The position numbers were made by a program, and so were the translations under genes. From contig SJRY01000229.1 in the NCBI GenBank assembly GCA_011319805.1, forward strand, positions 372,001 to 436,000: 64,000 bases of DNA. The letters are read 5' to 3'. The stretch is from Macrocybe gigantea. Its lineage: Eukaryota; Basidiomycota; Agaricomycetes; Agaricales; Callistosporiaceae. The notes beneath the pieces are model-generated. The model saw only the letters and a list, made by a program, of their open reading frames with translations, had not been told where the DNA came from and did not search any database. Every line of letters begins with the position of its first letter. Positions within the stretch are counted from its first letter, which is position 1. This document shows positions 23,122 to 36,019 of the stretch, in pieces.

Positions 23122-24390
23122 ATGGAAATCTCTGCTCCCTCGAGCATTAACGAAACTTCCCCGTACGACTGGAAATACATATCCGAGGGTGGGGCGACTG
23201 TTGTTTTCGCCTACGTGGGATCTGCACACCAACGATTTAGTGGCAAGGTTCTGCGCCTGAAGAAATGCAGCACATGCTCACCGCATGGAGCGCCACATCA
23301 GGTGCATGATGACGAGTTGGAGGGTCTGTTCATTGAGTTCCAGCAAACCTGCATCGCAAGACTCGTCCCGCCTGATTATCTCCCTTCATTGGAGGCTATC
23401 GATATTCAGAGAGAATGGCTGGAAAGCTTGATCGCCGTCCACGATAACGAACGCCCAGAAGCCAGGAAAAACGTTGACGAAATCGACGTTACGCGCCGGC
23501 AGGGTGTTTTAGCCACTGATCTTGTGGGAGGAGGAGGGTTTGCGGTGGAAATCAAGGTCAATCTCAGGTTGCTGCCTCTGATTTTCTCCGGACTCATTTC
23601 TGCACGTCATATGCAGCCGAAATGGGGATTCCTACCATCGTCGTCGCACATATCGGACGACACCCGACCTTTCAAACTGCAGACATGCAGGTTCTGTATG
23701 CACTCTAACATGAAGACGAGACAAGGAGAAACAGTGTCGTTCGGTTATTGTCCTTTGGACCTGTTTTCGAAAGACGTCCAAAGAGTGAGAAAAGCAGTCG
23801 ACACCTTGTGGAATGCATGGCTACAGAGTGGCGGGAAGGTGAACAATCTACGAATATTCAAAGCCGGACGAAAGTTGAGCGATCGCTCAGAATTGGGTGA
23901 AGCAGGACAGGAGTATATCAAGGCAGGGGTGGTGAAGCTTCTGACAGAATCGCGGGTTCTTCAAATTCTAGGTCGATTGCAGCGAACGCTAGACCCACTC
24001 GACGTTGAAGGGGTCTCCGAGTTGTGCAACGCCGCTGACGCTGCAACAGGTTCTGCATCAAAGACTCTCTGGTCGGAACCGACTCTTGCGGACTGGACAA
24101 ATTTCATTGATACATACTTGTCAGGAAAAGAACCGGAACCCCAGGCAGAGACCGCTCGACACTACCTGCTCAGCTACCTGCTTTCTGCCACTTTCAAGGA
24201 CTGTTCCATAATGCTACGCATCGGCACTGGTGCCTCTTTCTCCGCCAACACCAATCCAAAGATCATTGACCTTGATCCCAAGAAGCTGACGAAGTTCCGT
24301 TACTGGGAGAGGCTTGATAACGAAATTGTAACATCGTACAGTGCAGTGGAGGATCGCCGAGTATGCGTCGATGATGGCGACTGGGCCTAG
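23122..24390 (+). CDS. IPK1: inositol-pentakisphosphate 2-kinase (IPK1)
   Basis: This kinase phosphorylates Ins(1,3,4,5,6)P5 at position 2 to give phytate (InsP6), a nuclear signal for mRNA export. Visible family motifs are SEGGATVVFAYVG (N-lobe), VEIK joined to PKWGFLP, LQTCRFCMHSN, a KxGQ-like segment, and the IIDLDPKKLTKFRYW motif with Asp-Leu-Asp near the C-terminus. The whole 1269-bp span is open, but bases 23557-23616 have perfect intron ends (AAG|gtcaat...atgcag|CCG) and length 60. Removing them restores EIKPKWGFLP, the signature of the family, and gives about 402 residues instead of 422. A straight ORF call would therefore add 20 wrong residues. No second intron was seen. The start MEISAPSSINE fits the N-lobe distance. 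Confidence 0.9.
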   Translation: MEISAPSSINETSPYDWKYISEGGATVVFAYVGSAHQRFSGKVLRLKKCSTCSPHGAPHQVHDDELEGLFIEFQQTCIARLVPPDYLPSLEAIDIQREWLESLIAVHDNERPEARKNVDEIDVTRRQGVLATDLVGGGGFAVEIKVNLRLLPLIFSGLISARHMQPKWGFLPSSSHISDDTRPFKLQTCRFCMHSNMKTRQGETVSFGYCPLDLFSKDVQRVRKAVDTLWNAWLQSGGKVNNLRIFKAGRKLSDRSELGEAGQEYIKAGVVKLLTESRVLQILGRLQRTLDPLDVEGVSELCNAADAATGSASKTLWSEPTLADWTNFIDTYLSGKEPEPQAETARHYLLSYLLSATFKDCSIMLRIGTGASFSANTNPKIIDLDPKKLTKFRYWERLDNEIVTSYSAVEDRRVCVDDGDWA

Positions 24391-24526
24391 TAGACTCTCA
24401 CGTGTCGCATTTTGAGTTGCCCTCTCGGAAATGGTCCGGGTGGTTAGTTTCCCGAACATACCGTCCCTTCTACTTAGCCATAGACCGCTATCATCTTCTA
24501 CGTTTTCATCGTCGTAGTCGTTTACA

Positions 24527-26244
24527 ATGGCGTCGTTGCGGTCTCTGACACGCTTTGTGCGTCCCCGCTCATCGGCAGTACCGATCAGTCGCGTCCATCG
24601 CAGATATGCGTCATTCTACAACACTCATGTTGCCGGACTCACTGACGAAGAGGCTGAGGTATGCTCCTGCTATTTGACAAACCATTCTCAGCTAAGATGA
24701 CACACACGGGTAGTTTAGAAGCGCTGTCGTCGAGTTTGCTCAGAAAGAGATTGCCCCTAGGGCGGCAGAGGTCGACAAGTCAAATAACTTCCCAGCCGTG
24801 GGTATTCGGTTAAATCACCTTCATTCAAGCAATGTATAAACCGACCTGTCTAGGACGTTTGGGAGAAACTCGGCTCTATGGGCCTGCTTGGTGTGACAGC
24901 CTCACCACAGTACAATGGACTCGGACTCGGGTACATGCAGCATACATTAGCTATGGAAGCCATCTCCACAGCTTCCGGCTCTGTTGCACTATCATACGGT
25001 GCACACTCCAACCTATGCGTCAACCAAATACATAGGCACGGAACGGAAGCACAGAAAGCCAAATATCTACCTGACCTTATAAGCGGGGTTAAGGTTGGGA
25101 GTTTGGCCATGAGCGAAGCAGGAAGTGGTAGTGATGTCGTCAGTATGCGATTACGAGCTGACAAGGTCGATGGAGGCTGGAGATTAAACGGCAACAAATT
25201 CTGGTGAGAAGCTGTTGCTGTGCTGGTCAATACCATTCCTTACTCTATACCAGGATAACGAATGGGCCAGTCGCATCGACTCTCGTTGTCTATGCGAAAA
25301 CTTCCCCAGACAAAGGCTCGAAGGGAATCACCGCCTTCATAATCGAACGTGGGTTCAAAGGCTTCTCAACCAGCCCCAAACTCGACAAATTTGGCATGAG
25401 GGGAAGCGACACCTGCGAACTTGTCTTTGAAGATTGTGAGGTTCCCGAAGGTTGGTCCAAGTGCACGCCGATGTGCAGTTGCTCAACCATTTTTCTAGAG
25501 AATGTGCTGGGCCAAGTCGACAGAGGGGCTGCTGTGCTCATGTCTGGACTCGATCTAGAGCGAATAGTCCTTAGTGGTGGCCCGCTGGGGTACGTCATCT
25601 TTGACAGTTTCGTAATGCACGATCTCAATGAGACCAAAATTTCTGCTCCAGTCTAATGCAGGCCGCTTTCGATTACGCAGTCGAATACGTTCATGACAGA
25701 AAACAGTTTGGTCAGCCGGTTGGGACCTTTCAATTGATGCAAGGTTGGCCAGGTCTCCTCATAGAGTTGCCGAGATCTGATAATACCTCTTTACAGCCAA
25801 GATCGCTGACATGTACACAAAGCTTAATGCCAGCAGATCTTATGTTTATGCCGTTGCTCGAGCGTGCGATCGGGGTCATATAAGTAGAAGGGTGAGCTTC
25901 TGATGCGGACGAAAGTACCAACGTCATCAGAGTGGCCTGTCTGTTCGGCCACGCTAACGCCGCAAAATCATTAGGACTGTGCTGGCGCAATCTTATATTC
26001 CACAGAAAAGGCCGTCGAAGTGGCTTTAGAAGGCATGCAGTGTCTGGGCGGAAATGGATACATAAACGGTAATAGCAGTCGGCGTCGCCCGTCATAAACG
26101 ACTAAGCTCGTTGACGCTCGACTTCCAGATTACCCGATGGGTCGGTTTGTCAGAGATTCAAGGCTCTACACTGTCGGCGCTGGCACGCAGGAAATTCGCC
26201 GCATGCTTATCGGCAGGGAATTCAATGACGAGTTCAAGCACTAA
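24527..26244 (+). CDS. IVD: isovaleryl-CoA dehydrogenase, mitochondrial
   Basis: This FAD-linked acyl-CoA dehydrogenase of leucine breakdown oxidises isovaleryl-CoA to 3-methylcrotonyl-CoA. The N-terminus [18 protein letters not shown] is a mitochondrial presequence (Arg/Ser rich, no acidic residues). Domain motifs include [85 protein letters not shown] (region of the catalytic base that distinguishes this family), [19 protein letters not shown] and LGGNGYI. The final motif [17 protein letters not shown] ends at TAA 26242-26244. About eight short introns are needed, all with GT..AG ends (for example 24659-24715, 25205-25253 and 25452-25499). It may feed with the leucine-side genes LEU4 and arginase in amino-acid turnover, but is not linked by a promoter. 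Confidence 0.93.
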
Positions 26245-26810
26245 CGACACAAAGCCGGCCATCAAAACTGTATGTGGTTCTCGGTCTCTCTGTCTGACTT
26301 CCCCAAGAATGGACGTTTGAACTTTTTGGCAGGGCGACCGTATCACGAATGATCGATCTTACCGATTTTTTTTTGCTCTTTTTTCAAATGTTTATTTACT
26401 TGCACGAATGAATTCAGTTCTTGTCAAGCATGATGCGCCGCGGAGTGTAAAATGTTTCAGATCGTCTTTTGGCCTTCAATTGCTTGAATTGGGATCGCGA
26501 AAAAAAAAATGGTTCACGATCCTTCGTTTTCCTGGCTAAATTTGGGGTCCAAAGGCTGACGAAATTTCCTTCAAAAGTCTATATCATACTTCGCAAAGCA
26601 GGAATCATGCAAGTCCAAGCTTCTATTTATAATCATTGGCATACCCCGAAAATTTGTAGGTCAATTCAGCTTGTGAATTGTTGCGCCGCAGCGAAGGGCG
26701 CTCTTTATAATGCCCTAACTCTCTTATTGACAACCACCAAGAACAAACCAAACTCGAAACCGAAACGAAGAGGCGGCTCCCAACTCTCTTTTATCAATTC
26801 TCCGCACATC
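26245..26810. other. long upstream region of the Zn2Cys6 gene
   Basis: This 566-bp stretch has T- and A-runs (TTTTTTTTT near 26370, AAAAAAAAA near 26500) and a TATA-like CTTTATAAT near 26702-26710, about 105 bp before the ATG. A frame is open from 26469 into the gene, but its early part has no domain. I take MSDQPW at 26811 as the start. No other gene is visible. Confidence 0.5.
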
Positions 26811-28346
26811 ATGTCAGACCAGCCATGGCCCGAGACAAAAGCGGAAGACAAGGAATCGGCCCGCACTTCGTCTCCTTCTGTTCCCAAAGCCCAATGGAAC
26901 GCCTATTCCGCCGCTCCAGAGGCTAACTTCATGGCGGGCCAAAACGTTTTCGAGTCTGAACAGGGGCCGCAACAGACCCGTGCTACTTTATCGACCCCGT
27001 CGGAACGACAGCGAACAGCCCAGGCCTGTGACAAGTGCCGCGAACGAAAAACCAAGGTATGTGGAACTTTCATGATCCGTAGATCGGTGATAGGCAAACC
27101 ATGGCCGCCTATATGCCTTGTTTCTAGTGCTCTGGAGACCACCCGGTTTGTCATCGGTGTACAACACGCGGGCTAATATGCCAATACTCTTCACGAGAGC
27201 CACGCCCACGGGGCACGGCCAAATCTCGCCTTCGGAACGCCATTTCCTCGGCGGACTTGCGGTCTTCATCCTCAAACATGAATTCGTTCCCCGTCCGTCA
27301 GACTCCACTGACGCAATCAACGCCGCAACAGCCGCCCAGCCAGGTCGAGCCGTCGCACCAGTTCCGCACCTTTGAATTGCAACAATCTGCACATCATCAA
27401 CCTCAACAGCAGCAGAAACAGCAACAACATGTCCCCGGACACCGAAGAGTCGCATCCATACCTCGCTCACATTACGACGGGCAGGCGTCTAGTCACTACC
27501 GCGCCTCTCCACTGGCGTACTCGTATGACGCATTCAAGATGTCCTCATTCGTGAGCGAGCCACAGTCATCGTATGCGACGCAGCACCTTCCATTGCACAT
27601 GGACATGCAAGCAACGCACTTTGGCAGCCACGCCGCGTCGTTTCCGCACTTGCGCGATGTCAGGCGGGTCCAAAGCCACTCCAGCCTTCTAGTGAGCGGG
27701 TCCGCGACAGACCAGAGCTCTGGACTCGGCATGCAAAATTCTCTCGCCTTCCCAAGCCATTTGTCCGTGCCGTATAACATCGGGGCAGCGCCTAGCCAAA
27801 TGCCTGGCTCCTCAGAGTCTACTCCAAAACCCTACGAACATCATCTTCGGCGGTCAATGTTTGACAACTCTGGCCAGTACTCGAGGCAGCTTACGCAGAT
27901 GCGCCCATGGAGTTATCATAGCGACGGAACAAGCTCAGGGTCAGCTTTATTCGACATTTTCCCCTCTTCTTACAAAGAGACTAACGTCGGCAACCTCTCT
28001 TCGTAGCTCTGAAGTTCTATCAGCAACAGATGGTGGTCTCGCATACTCTCCGACATCATCTGAGGATAACGCGGAGTCTAATACTCGTTCAACTTCTTCC
28101 CCACCAGCATCCATGTACCCCAGGATCTCTAAGCTCGGCAATCTGACCCGCTTTTCCGATCTCGGCGATGCACCTTTGCATGGTCGGTTCAATCCCGCTG
28201 TGCACACTGCGGAAGGGGAAAACATAATAGAAGGAGGGCTAGAGCTCGTGTACCCGACGCCGGTTACCCCCATCGGCATTGGCATGATGGGGGAGGGTGA
28301 AGACCTTAGCGCCAGCAAAGAAAGCTTCCAAAAATATTGGGAGTGA
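26811..28346 (+). CDS. Zn2Cys6 fungal-type transcription factor
   Basis: After a Ser/Pro-rich N-terminus comes AQACDKCRERKTK. An intron (27057-27127; gtatgt...tttctag) joins this to CSGDHPVCHRCTTRGLICQY, giving C-X2-C-X6-C-X6-C-X2-C-X6-C, the binuclear zinc cluster of Gal4-type regulators. A basic linker (SREPRPRGTAKSRLRN) follows. Then come a Gln-rich region (QPQQQQKQQQ near 27405-27430), Ser/His/Gln-rich disorder, and a C-terminal end (SASKESFQKYWE) closing at TGA 28344-28346. A second intron, 27939-28005, restores SSGSEVLSATDGG. No fungal_trans middle homology domain was recognised, which is common for short basidiomycete members. The target genes are unknown. Confidence 0.85.
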
Positions 28347-29776
28347 TGATGACTCTTCCTTTCTGAGGGTGCGTAACATTCTTCAGCGAAGAATCGTGAT
28401 TCTTCGGCCAACGACCAAGCGTTTGGCCCGTTATCTTGCTTCCTGATTATGTCGTTGCTTTCTGTCTTGTAATAACTATTTTTTCCCTTCCTTTCCATGT
28501 ATTTTTCACCCGCTATTCTCTATTGTTTCTTGTATCCCGCGATCACCTCTGTCCATGTCTCCTTACAGTCTCGCTTTCTTGCTTTTCTCATTCGCTGGCT
28601 TCGTTCTCGAGACGGCTATAGAGTCTTTTATTTGATATGTGTATTGGCCCTCTAATGCAGGAGCTAGATGAGCGTCGTACATGTAATCGTAGTCGTTCTT
28701 TCCTCGCTTTAATATGTAATGTTAATACCCGCAGTACTTAATCTTGACGAATTTTATCCAGCTGGTATGGAAGGCTTGACAAATCCTCCATGCATATGGA
28801 TGTGAAAACAAAGCCATTGTTGGATCCATTCCAGTGCCGAAGCGTTCCATGGTCCGAAGCAGAATACCTTTTCCATACCAGCCAGCATCTGGAATGATAA
28901 TAAGGGCAGTCGATCGTGGAATTTCGGTTCTTGGTCCGTCGCCAGATGAATTCGCAATGCACCACAGTTGGAAACAAGGATGACGTTCTGAGAGCATTCT
29001 TGTACAAAGGCGACAAGATCTAGAGTCTCCATCCCGGATCTTCCGATGAAAAAGCCGCCGAGAACTGGCTCGTTATTATGTTGATTTCCATGTTAAGAGA
29101 GATATCTAAGTAAGGAATGATGCTGCAATGGTACAGAGTGATAAAAAGGGAAGAAGAGGGACGACGGAGTAACAGGGGTATGTACAGAAAACATCAGTGA
29201 TTAGACAAGAAATAAAGACAACGAAAGACAAGGAGTGAGGAATGGACATGAGGGAGGCGAAAAACGGAGAATGTAAAAGCGATAAAAGGAAAGAGGTGCC
29301 AAGCAATGACCATATTGATAGGCAAGTAGTATAGAGAAAGAAAGCGACGAATCAACGAGTGTTACAAGACGATGCCTTTGAGAAAGAAAATGAGGGGTTT
29401 GTAAAAGAGTCGTGGCGTGGATAGTGCAATGGGTGACGCATTAGGTATTGTGTATGGAGAAGGATGAACAGAAAGGAAGGAGAGAACGAAAAAAAGAACG
29501 CCAGAGCTCTAACCTATCTGGAAAGGTGCTCCACTGGCCAAGTCAAAACGTCCACGACCAGGAAAAAGCTTGCCACACAGAGGGGAGCCACAGTGCAGTC
29601 GTGAGCGGCGCAGTGCATAAAAGGCGCAGCGGTATAGATTCAGAAAGGAATCGATCAGCCGAGTTAGCAGGAGTAGAGAGGGGCTGAGATTATGGCGAGT
29701 CGCCCTAGTGGCAAAAGGAAAATGCATAGCACAGTCGCATCGACGGCACGGTGAGTAAAGCGGGGCGTTTTCCATG
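28347..29776. other. 1.4-kb convergent intergenic region
   Basis: This lies between the stops of the Zn2Cys6 gene (+) and LIS1 (-). It holds a short perfect hairpin (28387-28406) and long T-rich (28440-28640) and then A/G-rich (29100-29500) stretches. Near 28720-29035 all three minus-strand frames stay open for 80-92 codons. None of the three frames shows a domain I recognise, so no gene is called. It may be two long UTRs, a non-coding transcript or an unrecognised small gene. Confidence 0.4.
28387..28406. repeat. perfect inverted repeat, 9-bp arms
   Basis: CGAAGAATC and its exact reverse complement GATTCTTCG are separated by GT, forming a compact hairpin 41 bp after the Zn2Cys6 stop codon. 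It could be a 3' UTR stem or a dyad binding site. Nothing else in the sequence decides its role. Confidence 0.6.
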
Positions 29777-31527
29777 CTAGGGAAGCCAGATCTTGATCGT
29801 CTGGTCGACGCTGCCTGTGGCGACGACGTTGACGAGCTTTTCTGGTTCCGCGGCATCCGCTCTGGCGCCGTTAACAGCGCTGCTCGCTTCGCCGGCGGCG
29901 GCGTTGTTGCTGTTACTGCCGCTGGCCAGCTGGCGCCCCCAGGAGAGCGTCGTGATGAAATGCGTGTGCGCATCCACCGTTTTGATGCACCGCCCCGTCT
30001 TGAGCTCCCATACGCGGATGGTCTTGTCATCCGAAGCAGACAAGAGGTACTTTCCTGACGGATGAAAGGCGAGCGCGCGGACCCAGTTGTCGTGACCGGG
30101 CTTAAGGCGTTTGCGTTATTTCGGTTATCAACCTAGAGTCTGTCCGACACGAGGGAAGACACTTACGAGATTTCGTAACATCTGCCCGCTTTGGGTGTCC
30201 CAAAGTTTGATGGTCTTGTCCCTTGCGCCACTGGCAACATAGAGACCGGGACGTTTGTTGCGATCGATGTTCTGAAGCATAGTTGATATGTAACGACAAG
30301 TCTATGGAGATTGCTGATATGTCCTACCGGAATTCCTGCCAACTCACGAATGGCAGCGTAAGCGACGACTGGGGCAAAGATAACCACCTCCACGTCATGC
30401 TCGTGGCCACGCAACTCCATTTTCGACTCTCCATTCAAAGGGTCCCACATGCGAACAGTCTGGGATGATGGTCGTTCAGAGAAGTCTCTAAAGCACGTAA
30501 GTCGAGCTTACGTGGTCCTTGGATCCGCTGGCAAGCATCTTGCCATCGTCGGATGGTACTACACATCGTACCCACTCAGAGTGGCCAGCGATAGTTCTTA
30601 CCAGATGTCTTGAAGATGGTAAAGGTCAGCTTCAAAGGTAGAGAGAAAAAAGGGCAAGAACACACGTTGAAGCAACGTCGAAAATTCTGATTGTGCGATC
30701 TCTGCTTGCGCTGACGATATACTGATCTCCGGGCATGAATCGTACGGCTGACACGGAATGTTCGTGGCCTGGGAACGTCTTTATGTTCTTCCATTCGTTT
30801 TGGGAGTCCCAAATTTTGATGAATAGATCAGACGAGCACGTCACTGCAGCAGGGAAGTCAGCGACGGGAAGCGATGAAGATGGAACGAACGTGCACGTAC
30901 CCAACAGATGGCCCTTGTGATCAAATTCGACATCCATGACGGCCTTGGTATGACCCTTGAGCGTTCTTTCAAACTCACCAGTCTCCCAATCCCATATTTT
31001 AATAGTGGCGTCTTCGCTCGCGGAGGCGATCAGAGAGTACTGTGGATGGAACGCGACTCGCGTGACGGGCGCTCTGTGGCCTGTGAGGGCGTGTGCTGCG
31101 GGGGCGCGAGGAACCCAGTCGTTTTGCGAGGCGGCGCGTTTAGCTGGTGATAGAGAAAGCTCTTCTTGCAAGGCAGCGTTCCGATTTTCGAGATCCATTA
31201 TCTGAAAGGCCACGAAGATCGAGGACGCATGAGCACGCGATCGGGGAGGCGGACTGATTGGAAGAGGACGATCACCTTCTTCTGGAGGCGGATGACGCTT
31301 GTCCACTTCTTTTCCAGTAGACCTGTATACTTTGCCTTTGGATCGGGTGAGTATTCTGCGCCTGCTTCTGCCTTGAGTGCGTTGTAGGTCGCGTGGAAGT
31401 TGTTGGCGTGAAGGTAGTCGAGCATGGATTTGTGCCTGTGATTGGAAAGATTGGATTTGAGCTGGAAGGATATGTGTCAAGTTGAGACGGACAGATCTTC
31501 TCTCTGCCTATCGGACAGAAGGGACAT
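29777..31527 (-). CDS. PAC1: LIS1/PAC1/NudF dynein regulator
   Basis: The gene encodes a LisH domain, a short coiled coil and seven WD40 repeats, the LIS1 layout. LIS1 binds cytoplasmic dynein and supports nuclear migration along microtubules. Exon 1 starts [12 protein letters not shown] at 31527. A short intron (gtccgtctc...aatcacag) leads to [18 protein letters not shown] (LisH). Then [17 protein letters not shown] (coiled coil) and repeats follow, such as [87 protein letters not shown] and [17 protein letters not shown]. The final repeat, [14 protein letters not shown], ends at TAG 29777-29779. An Ala/Asn-rich insert (near 29840-29930) sits in the last repeat. Introns lie near 30101-30166, 30262-30332, 30463-30511, 30596-30664 and 30842-30899. 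It is divergent from ATP2. Confidence 0.94.
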
Positions 31528-33778
<2,251 letters not shown>

Positions 33779-33925
33779 AGTAGCCTAATACACTGTTGTG
33801 ACTCTTCGCACCAAAAATTGCAATTGTAGACACGCAATTAAAAATTAAAAAAAACTGCTCTAATACGCTGAAAGGTTGACGGAATGGCCGGCGTGCTGTA
33901 AAATTAAGAGAAGAGGTTCCTTCAA

Positions 33926-34007
33926 GGCGCTATAGCCAAGTGGTTACGGCGACAGATTAGAAATCTGTTCCTCTTTGAGGGCGCAGGTTCGAATCCTGCT
34001 GGCGTCG
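33926..34007 (+). tRNA. tRNA-Ser (anticodon AGA)
   Basis: The 82-nt sequence folds as a class II tRNA. Acceptor GGCGCTA pairs with TGGCGTC (two G-T wobbles), and the D arm is GCC..GGC-like. The anticodon stem ACAGA/TCTGT flanks loop TTAGAAA with anticodon AGA. A long variable arm (TTCCTCTTTGAGGGC) is typical of serine, and the T arm GCAGG-TTCGAAT-CCTGC is perfect. There is no intron. T-rich sequence (TTTGTATTTTGTTTT) just downstream fits a Pol III stop. It reads UCU codons, and UCC by wobble after A34 modification. Confidence 0.95.
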
Positions 34008-34088
34008 GTTTGTATTTTGTTTTGCCGAACCTGTGAGACACGGCACCGGCATGTGATGTGAACGTCAGTCGCTCATTCCATCTTCAAT

Positions 34089-36019
34089 ATGGACACCGTC
34101 GAGAAAATCGAAGAGTATCTCGAGTCCCTCGAGGAATATTTCTTCTCCTCTCTCTCCGCAGCGACCACCGATCTTCCCAATATACACGACGCCGTTAACA
34201 GGCTCTGGGAGGACATCTCTCGCTATGGACCTGGCATGCCTGCCTTTCCAGACATGCGCATGCCCACCCTGGGCGACTTTCAAGTGCCTCCGCCTCCGCC
34301 TCCTCCGCCTCCCCCGCCGCCGCATCTGACCATCGTGAGCCGCTCTCTCGACTGGGTCGGCCGCCATCCCTGGATGACTTCTGGAATGGTCGCCGGAGCC
34401 GTCGGCGCGGGTCTGCTGGTCGGTTATCGCATGCTCGACACGAGGAAGAAGAACAAGTTCAGGCCGAAAGCTCAGTCGCACGAGCGGAGGCAGGTCGTCG
34501 GTGCGCATGTTGATCATTGTCGTCCGATGTGTGATTAATCGTCCGTCTCGCAGTCGTGCTTGGAGGAGACACGCCCCTTGCTCTCCCTCTCATTCTCGAG
34601 TTGGAGAAGAAGGGATACATCGTCTTTGCCAGCGTATGCAACGCCGAGGCTGTTGATGTGCTGGAGCAGCGATGCCATGGCTACGTGAAGGCTCTCGTTC
34701 TCGATCCCGAAGAGGTACGATCTAACACAGTAGCTCGTCGCAGCGTCATTGACCAGACCCTTTCCCTTAAAGCCCGCTACCGTACCGGTCTTCCTACGTT
34801 CGCTCGCCTCGACGCTGTCTCGCCGCTTCCCGATCACCGCACCTGGCGATCCATTCGCATCGCCGGCCAATCATCCCTACATCCAATCCATCATCTCCCT
34901 CCTCACGCTTCCCAACTCGTCTGTTCCCGCCGTCTATGCCCCGTTCGAGCACCTGTCACTCCGCAGCTCGTATCTGCCCTACCTGAGTGCCACGCACGTC
35001 ACGCCGCTCCAGATCGTCCAGGCCCTGCTCCCACTCCTTCGGACCGGCCCGGCCCGAAGTCGCGACAAGGGCGAAAAGTCTATCGTCGTGTGTCTGCCCG
35101 CGACGGATGCCTGCGTCGGCTTGCCGTTCGCGTCGATGCAGGCCATGAGCGCTGCTAGCACTCTGAGAGCGGTGGAGGTACTCAGGAGAGAGATCCACGT
35201 CGCAGCGCTGACGGAGCAGTCGGAAGGAATGAAGAATATCAAGGTCGTCGTCGTGGACGTGGGTTCGTTCGATATCGCTGGTCCTGGTGCAGGAAGTGAG
35301 GATATCACGCCCGAATCTGTATTCAAAGCGATGGAGCCGTGGAGTCCTTCAGAAAAGGTGACGTATGGCCCAGCCTTTGCGTCAATCTTGCAAGGCGGAG
35401 GCAGAGGCGCGGCACGTCCTGAGTCTTGCTGGAGAGGTTTTGTGGACATGTTCCGTGGCGACCGTCCCTATGGCGTTCCGCGCAAGTTGACGGACGTCGC
35501 CGTGTTTGTGGACAGCGTCCTGAACGTCGTGACCGGAGGGCGGCATGGTACTACTGCATTCAGGCGACAGTTTGGTCGACTCAGGAACTCGATAAGGGGA
35601 GAGAGGTTTTCCGTTGGTTCTGGCGGTGCGTCAGTTTCTTGTTGGCACGCCTTGATCCTGGCTAAACTGCCTTTTCAGCAACGACATATCGAGTCGCTTC
35701 ATATCTTCCTTCTCTTCTATTAGACATCATCCTCAACATTCCTTATTATCTCATTTCAATTCGTAATCGCCTTCTTCCCTCTGAGCCATTCGTTTTGCCT
35801 GCCTCCAGGTCCGCCGTTTCTCCGCCCGGCTGGCAACAGCAGGCTCCGGAAAAGTCTGAGCGTGCCGAAGACCAGGCGAACGACGCATCGGAAACGAACT
35901 CGGAGGCGGACGTGGAAAGTAATAGCTCGGACGGCGTCGATAGCAGCTGGATCAGTTTGCAAGACGGGTCGAACACTGAGGGACCGGATGCGTCGACATC
36001 GACATCGACATCGACATGA
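34089..36019 (+). CDS. DUF1776 family membrane-anchored SDR-like protein
   Basis: This fungal family has unknown function. The N-terminal ~75 residues are acidic, followed by a run of 12 prolines (near 34288-34323). Next is a likely membrane segment (HPWMTSGMVAGAVGAGLLVG, near 34370-34425). Then comes a Rossmann-like start VVLGGDTPLALPLILELEKK, with KGYIVFASV and GYVKALVLDPEE, as in short-chain dehydrogenases but without the TGxxxGxG loop or a YxxxK that I can find. A later region contains SLASTLSRRFP, NHPYIQSIISLLTLP and a hydrophobic stretch LPSLLLDIILNIPYYLI. The tail is acidic/Ser-rich and ends in a (ST)4 run. Introns lie near 34498-34553, 34714-34757 and 35626-35680. The stop is TGA at 36017-36019. 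Confidence 0.8.
35993..36016 (+). repeat. coding hexanucleotide microsatellite (TCGACA)4
   Basis: Four exact TCGACA units encode Ser-Thr repeats immediately before the stop codon of the DUF1776 protein. They can expand or contract by two residues without breaking the frame. Confidence 0.85.

Noticed and set aside
23122..24390. IPK1 as an uninterrupted 422-residue protein
   Set aside because: The 60-bp segment 23557-23616 has clean intron ends and splits the EIK-PKWGFLP signature, so the spliced 402-residue form is preferred.
27372..27480. CAG/CAA-rich tract as a possible expansion repeat
   Set aside because: It is a short mixed CAG/CAA/AAA run encoding an ordinary Gln-rich activation-type segment, not a pure repeat.
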